NCBI GenBank assembly: GCA_004557385.1
Contig: SFEA01000016.1
Span: 1 to 41,800, forward strand
Source: Bacteroidales bacterium
Lineage (GTDB): Bacteria; Bacteroidota; Bacteroidia; Bacteroidales; Muribaculaceae
Reading direction: 5' to 3'
DNA: 41,800 nucleotides
Positions within the stretch are counted from its first letter, which is position 1, and every line of letters begins with the position of its first letter. Positions 1-9,460 of this stretch are shown piece by piece. A program made the position numbers and the translations under genes. The notes below the pieces were generated by a model. That model worked only from the letters and a program-made list of their open reading frames with translations. It had not been told where the DNA came from and ran no database searches.

Positions 1-385
1 ACTTCGAGGCACATAATTTATGGTAGCACTCTTTCCGCAGGCTACGCCACTTTGTGGCTTGCCAGCGGTTAAGCATAGTTTGCCATCTCCGATGGCGCTT
101 CTTTGCCACGGCATCCCAACATCTGCGAGAGATTTCTCTGTAAACACTTGATAATCTGCATTATTAACCGCTCGCGCGGTTAATATCGCTGGCAGTCAAG
201 TGTTTATAAAACTGAAATTTTTACTTGTTTTTTTCGCTGCATTATTAGCAGCCGATTGTTTTGCAAATAACAATGTGCATTGCGCATCGCTGAGTGGATG
301 GGCGGCGGCAGGATGTTTAATAGGGCTGCTGCGGTGGTGCTGTTGCCGGTTTATCGGCGAGGCGAAACGTCGTGAGACAGCCGCA
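1..385. other. Gene-free left edge with short inverted repeats
   Basis: No convincing gene is present. ORFs here lack a ribosome site, signal peptide or recognisable motif. The stretch lies downstream of the minus-strand hydrolase that ends at 386. It contains several short palindromes, the clearest being the nested hairpin at 141-206, annotated separately. The left edge is cut by the window, so an element extending further left cannot be judged. Confidence 0.6.
141..206. repeat. Nested palindromic element, copy of the dispersed repeat
   Basis: Outer arms TAAACACTTGA (141-151) and TCAAGTGTTTA (196-206) are perfect 11-bp complements. Inside them CTGC (156-159) faces GCAG (192-195), and a core hairpin has 9-bp arms ATTAACCGC and GCGGTTAAT around TCGC (163-184). 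The 28 nt at 165-192 recur exactly at 41704-41731 and, inverted, at 12270-12297, so the core belongs to a dispersed family. The outer arms are specific to this copy. No coding potential is seen. Confidence 0.8.
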
Positions 386-1735
386 TTACAGCTCGACGTC
401 GACGGCGGCAGGGAACAGGCGTTCGGGGTCGTAGAACAAGGCGCAACTGTTCACCATGTGCCGCAGTTGGCGTTTCACCTTGCCTTTGAATGCTTTGCGG
501 CCGTTAACGCGTATGGTAATCGGGCGGTTGAGGTCGACTAACTGGTCGTTAAGATAGATGCGCAGGCGTCCGCCTGTGGCAGGTTCCACCACTTTTTGGT
601 AATGCATCACAATGTCCCACATTGGCTCGCGGTCGAGTGGCACATATCGCACGTTGTGCACCTCGATGTCGATTTCGTTGCCGCGAGCGGTGAACTCGTA
701 GCAAGCGCGGCGGCCGCCAACGGTGTCGCACGGTTCAACGATTTGCAGGTTGTAGAAGCCTTGGCGGAAGCGACCGTGCATAGCAAAGTTTTCCCATTTG
801 AAATGCTTGGGATAGGGGTTTCGGGTGAAAGTTTTCAGCCACGGAGTGGTGAAAGTGTAGTCGCACGAGTGGTCGCGTCCGGGTTGCAGGAACACGCGGT
901 GAGGATATTCGCCACGGTGCATCGTAGCCATGCTGTCGAGTGCGTGGCAAGCCTGCATGGTGAATTTGTTGCGGCAAAACTGAGTGTCGTTTTCGCCCGA
1001 GGTTAGCATGAAAGCCACGCCGGCAAGGTTTTCAACCGGGGCATTGATGAGCGGTTCGCCGCCGGCAATAGGTCCGGCACCCGCCAGATAGTCGGCGTAG
1101 AACGAAGCCATGCGCTGGCTGCCGTATGCCCCTTCGGAGATACCAAAGAAATACACGCGGCGTGCGTTCACCAAGCCCGACACAAAAGCCTGACGCAGCA
1201 GCCGTTCCCAAGCCACTTGCTTTGAGCGGTGCCACCAGCGGTAGTAGCGTCCGGCGTTGGGAATTTGAGGTATGAAATAGAGCGACGGAGCGTCGTTGAA
1301 CACCTCGCACCACTTCAGCCCCACTTGCCATTCGCGCTCGCGCGGGCCCGAACCGTGCATATATAGAAACAGCGGATAGCCCTCAGAGGGTTTGTTGCCT
1401 TTGGTGCCGAAATAAAACGGCATGCGGCAATTTGGCTCCAGGCTGTCGGGCAGCTGCCAGCGGTAGGGCGTCTCAGCCTTCAGCGAGTCGGGGTCGGGCA
1501 GGCAGTCGAGGTCGTATTCGCCACAAGCATCGCACCATGCCGCCCATACGGCTTTGCGTGCGTCGGACTCCTGTTTTGCCGACAGCTTGCTATCTTTAAT
1601 GGCGGCAGCATTGGCTACGCCGTTGTTCAGACATTCCACAAAGTGTTGCTTCAGGGCTTCCACGTCGATGCGCTTGGCACCGAAGGTGGCTATTGACACT
1701 ATTGCCAAAGCAAGTGAGATGATGTAGCGTTTCAT
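386..1735 (-). CDS. Secreted alpha/beta hydrolase (esterase/peptidase-like)
   Basis: Predicted 449-residue exported serine hydrolase. The start at 1735 is preferred because it begins directly with a signal peptide (MKRYIISLALAIVSIATFGA); the longer frame adds 15 polar residues and overlaps the promoter box at 1778-1785. A 'YMHGSGP' oxyanion-type loop lies near residue 125. A GISEG nucleophile elbow places the serine near residue 200, an aspartate sits in 'GENDT' near 250 and a histidine in 'GRDHS' near 289, in the order expected of a catalytic triad. The last 120 residues look like a separate beta-rich domain. Homologues with this layout are annotated as polysaccharide-linked esterases or S9-like hydrolases, and the substrate cannot be told here. 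It is monocistronic and divergent from the SusC operon at 2126, so a role with that operon is possible but unproven. Confidence 0.75.
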   Translation of the reverse strand: MKRYIISLALAIVSIATFGAKRIDVEALKQHFVECLNNGVANAAAIKDSKLSAKQESDARKAVWAAWCDACGEYDLDCLPDPDSLKAETPYRWQLPDSLEPNCRMPFYFGTKGNKPSEGYPLFLYMHGSGPREREWQVGLKWCEVFNDAPSLYFIPQIPNAGRYYRWWHRSKQVAWERLLRQAFVSGLVNARRVYFFGISEGAYGSQRMASFYADYLAGAGPIAGGEPLINAPVENLAGVAFMLTSGENDTQFCRNKFTMQACHALDSMATMHRGEYPHRVFLQPGRDHSCDYTFTTPWLKTFTRNPYPKHFKWENFAMHGRFRQGFYNLQIVEPCDTVGGRRACYEFTARGNEIDIEVHNVRYVPLDREPMWDIVMHYQKVVEPATGGRLRIYLNDQLVDLNRPITIRVNGRKAFKGKVKRQLRHMVNSCALFYDPERLFPAAVDVEL

Positions 1736-1777
1736 TTTCGGTTTATAATTTTGATGTTTTGTTTTATAGTTTTGCTG

Positions 1778-1785
1778 CAAAGATA
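1778..1785 (-). promoter_or_regulatory. Bacteroidota -7 box for the hydrolase gene
   Basis: Reads TATCTTTG on the minus strand, matching TAnnTTTG. It lies 43 bp upstream of the chosen start at 1735. No exact TTTG is present at the -33 position, so only half of the consensus is supported. Confidence 0.5.
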
Positions 1786-2064
1786 GAAAAATATTTTATA
1801 ACCGAAATCCACCAGATGCTTAATGCATATTACATTTTGGTGGCAAATCGGGCAAATGGCGTTGCGCAAAAAAGGTGAAAAGCGAGATTTTGCTTACAGA
1901 ATAAAAATTTTTTCGATTACATATTTGCAGAAAAATACTCGTTTTTCTTTGAATTTGAAAGAATGCGAGCTAATTTGGTTTTAATTCCGAATTTTTAGTT
2001 TAAATAACGATGTAACGGCAGCAAAATGACATATATTTAAAAAATGTAAATCTCGGTTAATTTT
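1786..2064. other. AT-rich divergent intergenic region
   Basis: A strongly AT-rich spacer between the divergent hydrolase and SusC genes. No ORF with coding character was seen, and no clear palindromic operator. Confidence 0.5.
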
Positions 2065-2095
2065 TTTTCTTTGTCGCATTTAATGCGTATTTTTG
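2065..2095 (+). promoter_or_regulatory. Probable promoter of the first susC operon
   Basis: TATTTTTG at 2088-2095 matches the Bacteroidota -7 consensus TAnnTTTG. A T-rich tract at 2065-2068 lies 19 bp upstream, where TTTG is expected. Transcription would begin near 2102. This excludes the TTG/ATG starts at 2093 and 2102 and supports translation from 2126. Confidence 0.5.
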
Positions 2096-2125
2096 TGCAA
2101 AATGAAAATATATATGGAAAAATTT

Positions 2126-5100
2126 ATGCAAATAAGAAAAGTTGTTGCAAAATTAACTTTGCTTTTTGCCATAGTCGTAATTACCCCTCCCCTTCTGAGT
2201 TTTCGTGCTGAGGCACAAACAGTGACTGTGAGTGGTGTGGTAGTAGACGACCAAGGCGAGCCTTTGATTGGAGCCACCATTCAAGCTAAAGAGAACAAGG
2301 GAAAAGGAACGACAACCAACATTGATGGTGCATTCACCATTGTTTTGCCCACCTCGGCAAAGTATCTCATTGTATCGTATGTGGGCATGGAGCCGCAAAC
2401 CGTGAAGGTGCAGGGCGGCAAAAAGTTGCACATACGCCTTGAATCGAAAACCAACCTCAGCGAGGTGGTTGTCACCGGTATCATCGACAAGAAGAAGGAG
2501 AGCTTCACCGGCGCCTCGTCGACATTCACCGGAAAAGACCTTCAGAACATAGGCACACAAAATGTGATAGCTTCGCTGAAGACCCTCGACCCGGCATTCA
2601 ACGTGCTCGAGAGTATGGAGTTTGGTTCCGACCCTAACCACATGCCCGACATTGAAATCCGTGGCAAATCGAGCCTTATCAGCACACGCGACGAGTTGGC
2701 TGAAGACCCCAACCAGCCGTTGTTCATCCTCGACGGTTTCGAGTCGTCGCTCGAGGCAATCTACGACCTCGACATGAGCCGCGTGGCATCAATCACCATC
2801 CTTAAGGACGCCGCGTCGACCGCCATCTACGGTTCGAAAGCCGCCAATGGCGTTGTGGTTGTTGAAACTGTGAAGCCTAAAGCCGGACACCTCGACCTGT
2901 CGTACAACGGGTCGGCGTCAATCACTTGGGCAGACCTTTCGAGCTACAACCTGATGAACGCGCAAGAGAAGTTGCAATTCGAGCTTCTCTCGGGTCGTTA
3001 CAGCGGTTCGTCGACCACTGCCGAGATTGAACTCGACAAACTATACAACGAAAAACTTGCCGACGTGCAGAGCGGTGTCGACACCTATTGGCTTGCCGAG
3101 CCGCTGCAAGTGGGTATGAACCACCGCCATTCGCTGTACGCACAAGGTGGCGAGGGTGCCTATCGTTTTGGCATCGGTTTGACCTACAACGGCATTCAGG
3201 GTATCATGAAGGAAAGTAAGCGCGAGGTGATTGGCGGAAACATCGACCTCACCTATCGCTTGAATAAACTCAACTTCAGCAACAAACTGTCGTTCTCAAA
3301 CACCTCAACCGGCGACCCCACTGTGGCATTCGTGAACTATGCCAACGCCAACCCGTATTACAAGAAATACAACGACGACGGCGAGGTGGAGAAATGGCTT
3401 GAATATAACGACTATATCAAGGCAGCCAACCCGCTCTACAACGCTGCTCAAAACAGCTACACTCACGGCGGCGCCATATCGTTCTCCGAGAAGCTGAATG
3501 TTGAATATACGCCAATCAAAGAAATGCGCATTCGCGGACGTATCGGCTTCACTCGCACCGACACCAAGAACGAGGCGTTTGTGTCGCCAAGCGACAGCCG
3601 CTATGCCACCACCGAATACACCAAGCGCGGACAATACACCAACTCGAAATCATACACCAACAAATATGAAGGCGAACTCACCATCACCTATGGTAAGACC
3701 TTCAACGAGGTGCATCTGGTGAACGTGGCTGCCGGTGGCTACATCTCGCAAAGCGATTATAAGAACGACGGCTACAGCACCATCGGTTTCCCTGTTGGCG
3801 ACTACACTCTGCCATCGTTCTCCAACGGCTATCCCGAAGGCGGCAGCCCGTCGTACTACGAGTCGACTTCGCGTTCGGTCAGCTCCTACGTCATTGGCAA
3901 CTACGCGTTCGACAATCGTTATCTTATTGACTTCAGCTACCGTGTGAACGGTTCGAACTCGTTTGGCCGCACCAAGCAGTTCATTGGCACATGGGCGCTT
4001 GGTTTGGCTTGGAACTTGCATCGCGAAAAGTTCATTAAAGAAAACTTCGAAGGCGTGTCGATGCTCAAGCTGCGTGGTTCGATTGGTAACCCGGGTAACC
4101 AAAACTTCTCGTCGAGTGCCACCATCACCACGTTCCGCTACAACTTCAATATGTTCAACTACTTTGGCATGACCACATCGCTCTCGCAGTTGGGCAATCC
4201 TAACCTGAAGTGGCAAACCACCCTCGACCGTAACATCGGTTTCGACGTAACCATTCTCAACGACCGTCTGACCCTCACCGGCGACTACTACTATAAGTCG
4301 ACCGACCCGCTGCTCATCAGCATTGCCATGCCGCCATCGTCGGGCGCTACGGGCGACGTGATGTATGAAAACTTTGGCAAGCAAACCACCCAAGGCTATT
4401 ATGTGCAGGCTTCCTACTACATTCTGCGCAATATGCCGCAACGCATCTGGTGGAGCGTGCGTGCCAACGTGCGTGGCAACAAGAGCAAGCTTTCGGGCAT
4501 TGGCAACCGCTTGGATATGTTCAACACCGAGGGCCGCAGCAACAACAGCACCAAGCGCTACTACGATGGTGCCGACCCCGACGACATCTGGGCTGTACGC
4601 TCGGCTGGCATCGACCCTGCAACCGGTAAAGAGGTGTTCATCACCAAAGACGGACAATACACCTACGACTTCAACTCCAAGGACGAAGTGATTGTGGGCA
4701 AGAGCCGCCCGAAGGTGGAAGGTGTGATTGGCACAAGCTTCAACTACAAAGGTTTTTCGATGAATATGGACTTCCGCTACAAGTATGGCGCCAAGTCGTT
4801 CAACTCGGTGCTGTTCAACAAGGTGGAAAACATCTCGTCGGGCAGCCTGTCGAACAACCAGGACAAGCGAGCCCTCTACGACCGCTGGCAGAAGCCGGGC
4901 GACGTGGCACAGTTCAAGAACATTGCTAACTCGCAGTATACGCCAATGTCGTCGCGCTTTGTGCAGAACGACAATTCGTTGGCTCTCGAATCGTTGCGCA
5001 TCGGCTACGAATTCTCGCCCGAAATGGCTAAGAAAATCGGCTTGAACACGCTCAAAATCAGCGGCTATATGAACGACATCTTCCGCATCACCAGCATCAA

Positions 5101-5167
5101 GCAGGAGCGAGGCACAAGCTATCCGTTCTCGCGCAGCGTTTCGTTTGCTCTGTCGTTCACTTTGTAA
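2126..5167 (+). CDS. SusC/RagA-type TonB-dependent outer-membrane transporter
   Basis: A 1013-residue outer-membrane receptor that would import a ligand captured by the SusD lipoprotein encoded next. The start at 2126 follows a GGAAAA purine run and gives a signal peptide ending near 'FRAEAQ'; earlier starts at 2114, 2102 and 2093 fall on or close to the promoter. Residues 33-115 form the carboxypeptidase-regulatory-like domain typical of SusC ('VSGVVVDDQGEPLIGATI', 'VSYVGME'). A 'SEVVVTG' segment leads into the plug domain (about 120-250) with 'ILDGFE' and 'ILKDAASTAIYGSKAANGV', followed by the 22-strand barrel ending in aromatic 'FALSFTL'. It heads an operon with short gaps (43 bp to SusD). 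No SusR-type, ECF-sigma or anti-sigma gene is adjacent. The ligand is unknown, and the lack of hydrolases argues against a classical starch-type locus. Confidence 0.95.
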   Translation: MQIRKVVAKLTLLFAIVVITPPLLSFRAEAQTVTVSGVVVDDQGEPLIGATIQAKENKGKGTTTNIDGAFTIVLPTSAKYLIVSYVGMEPQTVKVQGGKKLHIRLESKTNLSEVVVTGIIDKKKESFTGASSTFTGKDLQNIGTQNVIASLKTLDPAFNVLESMEFGSDPNHMPDIEIRGKSSLISTRDELAEDPNQPLFILDGFESSLEAIYDLDMSRVASITILKDAASTAIYGSKAANGVVVVETVKPKAGHLDLSYNGSASITWADLSSYNLMNAQEKLQFELLSGRYSGSSTTAEIELDKLYNEKLADVQSGVDTYWLAEPLQVGMNHRHSLYAQGGEGAYRFGIGLTYNGIQGIMKESKREVIGGNIDLTYRLNKLNFSNKLSFSNTSTGDPTVAFVNYANANPYYKKYNDDGEVEKWLEYNDYIKAANPLYNAAQNSYTHGGAISFSEKLNVEYTPIKEMRIRGRIGFTRTDTKNEAFVSPSDSRYATTEYTKRGQYTNSKSYTNKYEGELTITYGKTFNEVHLVNVAAGGYISQSDYKNDGYSTIGFPVGDYTLPSFSNGYPEGGSPSYYESTSRSVSSYVIGNYAFDNRYLIDFSYRVNGSNSFGRTKQFIGTWALGLAWNLHREKFIKENFEGVSMLKLRGSIGNPGNQNFSSSATITTFRYNFNMFNYFGMTTSLSQLGNPNLKWQTTLDRNIGFDVTILNDRLTLTGDYYYKSTDPLLISIAMPPSSGATGDVMYENFGKQTTQGYYVQASYYILRNMPQRIWWSVRANVRGNKSKLSGIGNRLDMFNTEGRSNNSTKRYYDGADPDDIWAVRSAGIDPATGKEVFITKDGQYTYDFNSKDEVIVGKSRPKVEGVIGTSFNYKGFSMNMDFRYKYGAKSFNSVLFNKVENISSGSLSNNQDKRALYDRWQKPGDVAQFKNIANSQYTPMSSRFVQNDNSLALESLRIGYEFSPEMAKKIGLNTLKISGYMNDIFRITSIKQERGTSYPFSRSVSFALSFTL

Positions 5168-5210
5168 AGTAATCAATCACTTTTTCACTCAAAATCATTA
5201 CGAACCGATT

Positions 5211-6818
5211 ATGAAATTGAAAAGAACAATATACACAGCGCTCGCCGCTGCCACACTGCTGCTGATGGGCAGCTGCTCCGATTGGCTGAACTACACGCCA
5301 AAGGACAAGCAGAGCGAAGAACAGCAGTTTGCCACCAAGAGCGGCATTTATGCGGCGGTGAACGGCATCTACAATCAGATGAGCAATTCGTCGCTCTACG
5401 GCAAGAACCTCTCGTATGAGTTTATCGATATTCTCGGTCAGCGCTACGAGGTGAACCAAACCGACGAAACCAGCTATGCCAAGTATTGCCGTGCGTTGGT
5501 CGACTACGACTACAATCAAGAGGGCGTGCAGAGCACCATCTCGGCTATTTGGTCGAAAGCCTATCAAACCATCATGAACGTGAATGTGGTGTTGAAGAAC
5601 CTCGATGCCGACCAGGCTGCCGACGGCCGCCATGTGCTGCCCGAAAGTGAATATCGCATGCTTCGTGGCGAGATGCTTGCGTGCCGTGCCATGCTGCACT
5701 TCGACATGCTTCGCCTGTTTGGACCCGTATTCTCGCGTCACCCCGAATATCAGGCTATTCCTTACAACGAAAGCACCGACACCAAGATTTTGCCTATCCT
5801 CACCGGCTCCGACGTGCTCAACAACTACATTTTGCGCGATATCCGCGAGGCTCAGGAACTGCTTGCCGACACCGACCCTGTAATCACCTACGGGCCGCGT
5901 GCCGAGTATGCCGACGACGACGACAACTCGCAGCGCTATCGCCAGCTGCGCCTCAACTACTATGCCGTTACATTGCTCGCCGCCCGTGCCTATATGTGGG
6001 GCTGCGACTATCAGAACGCCTACACCGAGGCTAAGAAGCTCACCGACGACCCGAAGGTGAAGAAGTATTTCCCGGCTGTCGACGCAGGCACGCTGCTTGG
6101 CAACACCACCACCCCCGACCGCATGTTCTCAACCGAGTGCTTGTTCGGGTTCTATAACGACGACCGCGGACTCATTTTCCAATATCACTTCGACCAGGAC
6201 AACGCTGGACGCAGTCTGCTGGTGCCTCGCGCCGGTTATATCGACGAGATTCTGTTTGCCGGCACCGATGTGGGCGACTATCGCTATCAGAGCCAGTGGG
6301 AAAACGGAACCACCCTCGACGGCGACGCCACCAAGCGATTCGTGAAATTCAAGGACATCAGCGACGAGAACCGCGACGTGGCTTCGGGCTCAACCAGCGA
6401 CGAAAACGAGATTCTCAAGGCGCAGAAGTTCTACGGCACATTCTGCTCGGCTATGAAGCTCACCGAGGCGTATTATATCGTTTCGGAGGCGGCTTATCAC
6501 ATCGGAGGTGTGTTTGACCCATGGATGCCACTCAACGATATGCGCGTGCGCCGTGGACTTCCTTATCTGGACCCTAGTTACGACTACGAGGACCTTCTCA
6601 CCAAGGAATACATTCGCGAGTTTATGGGCGAAGGGCAGGTGTTCTTCTATTTCAAGCGCCTCAACAAGGCGTTCGACAACGAATATAACGGCCAGAAGAA
6701 GATTGAGATAGCAATTATGCCTCCGTTCATCTTCAGCAACAAGGAGAACGTCACCGAGGAGCAGAAAGAGGCGCGCTACACCTTGCCATTGCCTAAGAGT
6801 GAAACCGATAACCGATAA
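5211..6818 (+). CDS. SusD/RagB-family surface lipoprotein
   Basis: A 535-residue ligand-binding lipoprotein that caps the SusC barrel at the cell surface. The start at 5211 gives a lipoprotein signal peptide with lipobox 'LLMGSC', cysteine near residue 18, followed by 'SDWLNYTPKDKQ', the classic SusD N-terminus. Helical TPR-like motifs follow ('AEARAM'-like 'GEMLACRAMLHFDMLRLFG' around 165-185), and the C-terminal half carries the usual 'LNDMRVRRGLPYL' and 'RREF'-like 'YIREFMGEGQVFFYFKRL' elements. Length agrees with RagB/SusD proteins. It is co-transcribed with SusC (43-bp gap) and the next lipoprotein (14-bp gap). The ligand cannot be inferred. Confidence 0.94.
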   Translation: MKLKRTIYTALAAATLLLMGSCSDWLNYTPKDKQSEEQQFATKSGIYAAVNGIYNQMSNSSLYGKNLSYEFIDILGQRYEVNQTDETSYAKYCRALVDYDYNQEGVQSTISAIWSKAYQTIMNVNVVLKNLDADQAADGRHVLPESEYRMLRGEMLACRAMLHFDMLRLFGPVFSRHPEYQAIPYNESTDTKILPILTGSDVLNNYILRDIREAQELLADTDPVITYGPRAEYADDDDNSQRYRQLRLNYYAVTLLAARAYMWGCDYQNAYTEAKKLTDDPKVKKYFPAVDAGTLLGNTTTPDRMFSTECLFGFYNDDRGLIFQYHFDQDNAGRSLLVPRAGYIDEILFAGTDVGDYRYQSQWENGTTLDGDATKRFVKFKDISDENRDVASGSTSDENEILKAQKFYGTFCSAMKLTEAYYIVSEAAYHIGGVFDPWMPLNDMRVRRGLPYLDPSYDYEDLLTKEYIREFMGEGQVFFYFKRLNKAFDNEYNGQKKIEIAIMPPFIFSNKENVTEEQKEARYTLPLPKSETDNR

Positions 6819-6832
6819 CATCATCAGGATAT

Positions 6833-7681
6833 ATGAAACTACAACACTTAGCATACAGCATCTTTGCACTTGCCGTGGCTGCGGCAGCCACCTCGTGCCA
6901 AACCGAAGAAATTGAACTCTTCACCACCGACGACAGCATGGTGTATTTCCAGAAAACCACCATGTTCACCAGTTCGGGCAATGAGGGGTATGGCAACAGC
7001 ACTTCGTTCTCGTTTGTGGGCTACAACGAAAAGATGACCAGCGTGACCTTTGCCGGCGAGATTCGCACAATGGGCAAGGTGCGCGACTACGACCGCGCGG
7101 TGAAGGTGGTGGTCGACGAGGAGAAAACCACCATGGTTGTCGGCGTCGACTACGAGGTTGACCTCGACACTGTGCGCATTCCTGCCGGTAAGAACCTCAC
7201 CAAGCTCAATGTGAAGTTCTTGCGCAACTTGCGACTGCGCGACGAGGCGCTCACCCTTGTGCTGCGCCTACAGCCTAACGAAAACTTTGGCGTGCTTGAG
7301 AAATACAAGTCGAGCAACAGCTACAACGCCAGCGAAAACGACACCATCAACGGCGCAATCTTCTCGTTTAAAATCGACGAGGTGTATTCGTGCCCGTCAA
7401 GTTGGTATACGCTCAACGCAAACAACTATTTTGGCAAGTGGACTGCCACAAAATACATCTACATCAACCAGACCCTCGGCTTCGAGCTCGACGACTGGAC
7501 GTGGATTAACGGTGCCGGCAGCAAAATCACTTCGGGCCGTATGCCTTACTACGCCATCAAGCTGCAAAAAATCTTGCAGGCGGCTGCCGACGAGGGCAAT
7601 CCGGTGTACGACGAGGACGGCTCGTTCATGCAACTGGGCGATGCCTATCGTGTCGACTATTCGAAATATCAACAACAGTAA
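6833..7681 (+). CDS. DUF4843-like lipoprotein
   Basis: A 282-residue lipoprotein. The signal peptide ends in a lipobox 'AATSC' with cysteine at residue 22. The early motif 'DDSMVYFQK', a repeated 'F.G..RTMGKVRDYDRAVKVVV' strand region and 'GVDYEVDLDTVRIPAG' resemble the DUF4843 family, which is regularly found third in SusC/SusD operons that also encode a PKD-like lipoprotein. Beta-sandwich folds are expected. It begins 14 bp after SusD and ends 23 bp before the next gene, so translational coupling within the operon is likely. Function is unknown; by position it is probably an accessory surface glycan- or peptide-binding lipoprotein. Confidence 0.8.
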   Translation: MKLQHLAYSIFALAVAAAATSCQTEEIELFTTDDSMVYFQKTTMFTSSGNEGYGNSTSFSFVGYNEKMTSVTFAGEIRTMGKVRDYDRAVKVVVDEEKTTMVVGVDYEVDLDTVRIPAGKNLTKLNVKFLRNLRLRDEALTLVLRLQPNENFGVLEKYKSSNSYNASENDTINGAIFSFKIDEVYSCPSSWYTLNANNYFGKWTATKYIYINQTLGFELDDWTWINGAGSKITSGRMPYYAIKLQKILQAAADEGNPVYDEDGSFMQLGDAYRVDYSKYQQQ

Positions 7682-7704
7682 ATTCAAAAAAAACACTACG
7701 AACT

Positions 7705-9342
7705 ATGATAATTAAGTGGTTAAAAGCAACATCCTTTGCCTCACTCGCTGCCTTGATGCTTGTGGCTGCACCGGCGTGCACCGACGATAAGGGCAACTAC
7801 GACTACGAGCCTAAAGCCGAGGTCACCATCAAGCTGCCCGAGAGCATCACCGTGCTTGCCAATGCCGAGTATATCGATTTGAAGCCGGAAATCACCTCGA
7901 CGCTCGAAGGCGAAATCACCGATGCCAACCCGAACTTCGAATTTTCGTTTAAATACAAGGACAGCAAAGGCAACTGGGTGGAACTCAACAAAGAGGGCAA
8001 AAAAAACATATATATGCTTGCCACGCTGGGCATAGGCAAGCACGTTTGCTGGTATTCTGCTACCGACAAGCGCACTGGCGTGCGATACAGCGCCGTGGTC
8101 GACGTGAAAATTGTGGTGAGCACCTCTGAAGGGTGGATGATTCTTTGCGACAAACCCGACGAAACGGTGCGCCTCGACATGATTTCGAGCCTCACCATCG
8201 ACCGCCTGATGCCGGTTTACGACATCAACCTCTACACCGACATCAAGCCGCTGCACCATGCTCGTTCGTTAGGCACATTCTTCAATGCGCGTGGCACCAT
8301 CGGCGACAAGATTGTGCTCATGAGCGAGGATAACGCCTATTTGCTCAACAACACCTACCTCACAATCAACGGCGATGCCTACGAGCTGAAGACTTCGCAC
8401 TTCGTGTCGCTGCCCGACGACCACATCGTGTCGTTCCATGTGGTGCCTTGCAACAGCTATATCACTGCCGATGCTGTGCTTGCCGTGTCGCTCGAGGGCA
8501 ATGCCTTTGTGTGGAACCCGTGGGACACCGGCGGTGGCGCTTTTGAGGAACCTATCAACACCTCGGAGCGTGCCAAAGACCCTGAATATCGCGTTTCGCC
8601 ATACATCGGCACCAGCGCAACCCGTTCAACGGCGCTTGCCGGCTACGGTGCTGCTCTGCTGTTCGACATCGACAACCACCGCTTTGTGGCTTGGGACGGC
8701 GACCGCGTGTCAGCCCTCAAGCAGACGCTATATCCGCTCACCGACCCGTCGAACAAGCTGTTCAGCTTCAACACCGGCAACATGGACCTCTTGGCTATGG
8801 TGGGCACACAATTCTCCAACGGCGCCGTGTATTGCTTCATGCAGGACGGCAGCAAGCGCCACATCTATTCGGTGAACACCTCCGACAAGACATTCAAGCA
8901 AGAAGGCTGTTGGACAAACATCACCAAGCCCGACTTCGACAAGGCTACCCAGTTTGCCGCTCACTCGCAATATCAAACCGTCTACTATGCTTATCAAAAC
9001 AAGGTGTATGCCTACAACCTCGGTTCGGGCGTATGCAACTTGGCTGTAACGCTGCCTGCCAACGAGGAGGTGACGCTCATTAAGTTCTGCACCTACGACA
9101 ATCCGGGCGGCGTGAGCACCCTCACCAAAAAGATGGACGAGGAAACCGCCAACAAGTTTGTGGCACGCCAATATAAGCTGATTGTGGGCTCGTACGACAA
9201 TTCGGTGACTGACGGCAACGGCGGCAAGGTGCGCTTCTACGAAACATCGTCGCCGGGCACCACGCTCACCCTTGGCTCGGAAGGCGAATTTTCGGGCTTC
9301 GGACGCATCAAGGACATTGCTTACAAGGAAGTGCGTCCGTAA
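7705..9342 (+). CDS. PKD-like family lipoprotein
   Basis: A 545-residue lipoprotein with lipobox 'VAAPAC' (cysteine near residue 25) followed by 'TDDKGNYDYEP', a signature start of Bacteroidota PKD-like lipoproteins. The first 130 residues form Ig/PKD-type strands ('LKPEIT', 'FSFKYKDSKGNW', 'GVRYSAVVDVKI'). The remaining 400 residues, starting at 'STSEGWMILCD', look like a beta-propeller-like domain with repeated tryptophan and glycine turns. It follows the DUF4843 gene by 23 bp. This pair with SusC/SusD is a recurring four-gene module whose ligand has not been settled as far as I know. It probably acts on the outer leaflet with SusD. Confidence 0.82.
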   Translation: MIIKWLKATSFASLAALMLVAAPACTDDKGNYDYEPKAEVTIKLPESITVLANAEYIDLKPEITSTLEGEITDANPNFEFSFKYKDSKGNWVELNKEGKKNIYMLATLGIGKHVCWYSATDKRTGVRYSAVVDVKIVVSTSEGWMILCDKPDETVRLDMISSLTIDRLMPVYDINLYTDIKPLHHARSLGTFFNARGTIGDKIVLMSEDNAYLLNNTYLTINGDAYELKTSHFVSLPDDHIVSFHVVPCNSYITADAVLAVSLEGNAFVWNPWDTGGGAFEEPINTSERAKDPEYRVSPYIGTSATRSTALAGYGAALLFDIDNHRFVAWDGDRVSALKQTLYPLTDPSNKLFSFNTGNMDLLAMVGTQFSNGAVYCFMQDGSKRHIYSVNTSDKTFKQEGCWTNITKPDFDKATQFAAHSQYQTVYYAYQNKVYAYNLGSGVCNLAVTLPANEEVTLIKFCTYDNPGGVSTLTKKMDEETANKFVARQYKLIVGSYDNSVTDGNGGKVRFYETSSPGTTLTLGSEGEFSGFGRIKDIAYKEVRP

Positions 9343-9358
9343 CGGCAACTGAAAAAAT

Positions 9359-9411
9359 TCGGGGTAAGGTGCCATGGGCATCATCGCCTTTTGGCACCAC
9401 CAACGCCCCGA
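9359..9411 (+). other. Two-stem intercistronic hairpin
   Basis: TCGGGG (9359-9364) pairs with CCCCGA (9406-9411), and inside it GGTGCC (9368-9373) pairs with GGCACC (9393-9398). It lies in the 118-bp gap after the PKD-like gene. No U-run follows, so it is more likely an mRNA processing or stability element, or a partial attenuator, than a full terminator. Confidence 0.6.
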
Positions 9412-9460
9412 TCCAACTATAAACAATCCATTTTATTAATTCACTTAAACTTTAGTTTTT

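Noticed and set aside
3650..5176. 508-codon minus-strand open frame opposite susC
   Set aside because: It mirrors a GC-rich, confidently coding susC. Its translation is rich in Val, Ala, His and Arg with no motif, as expected of an antisense shadow.
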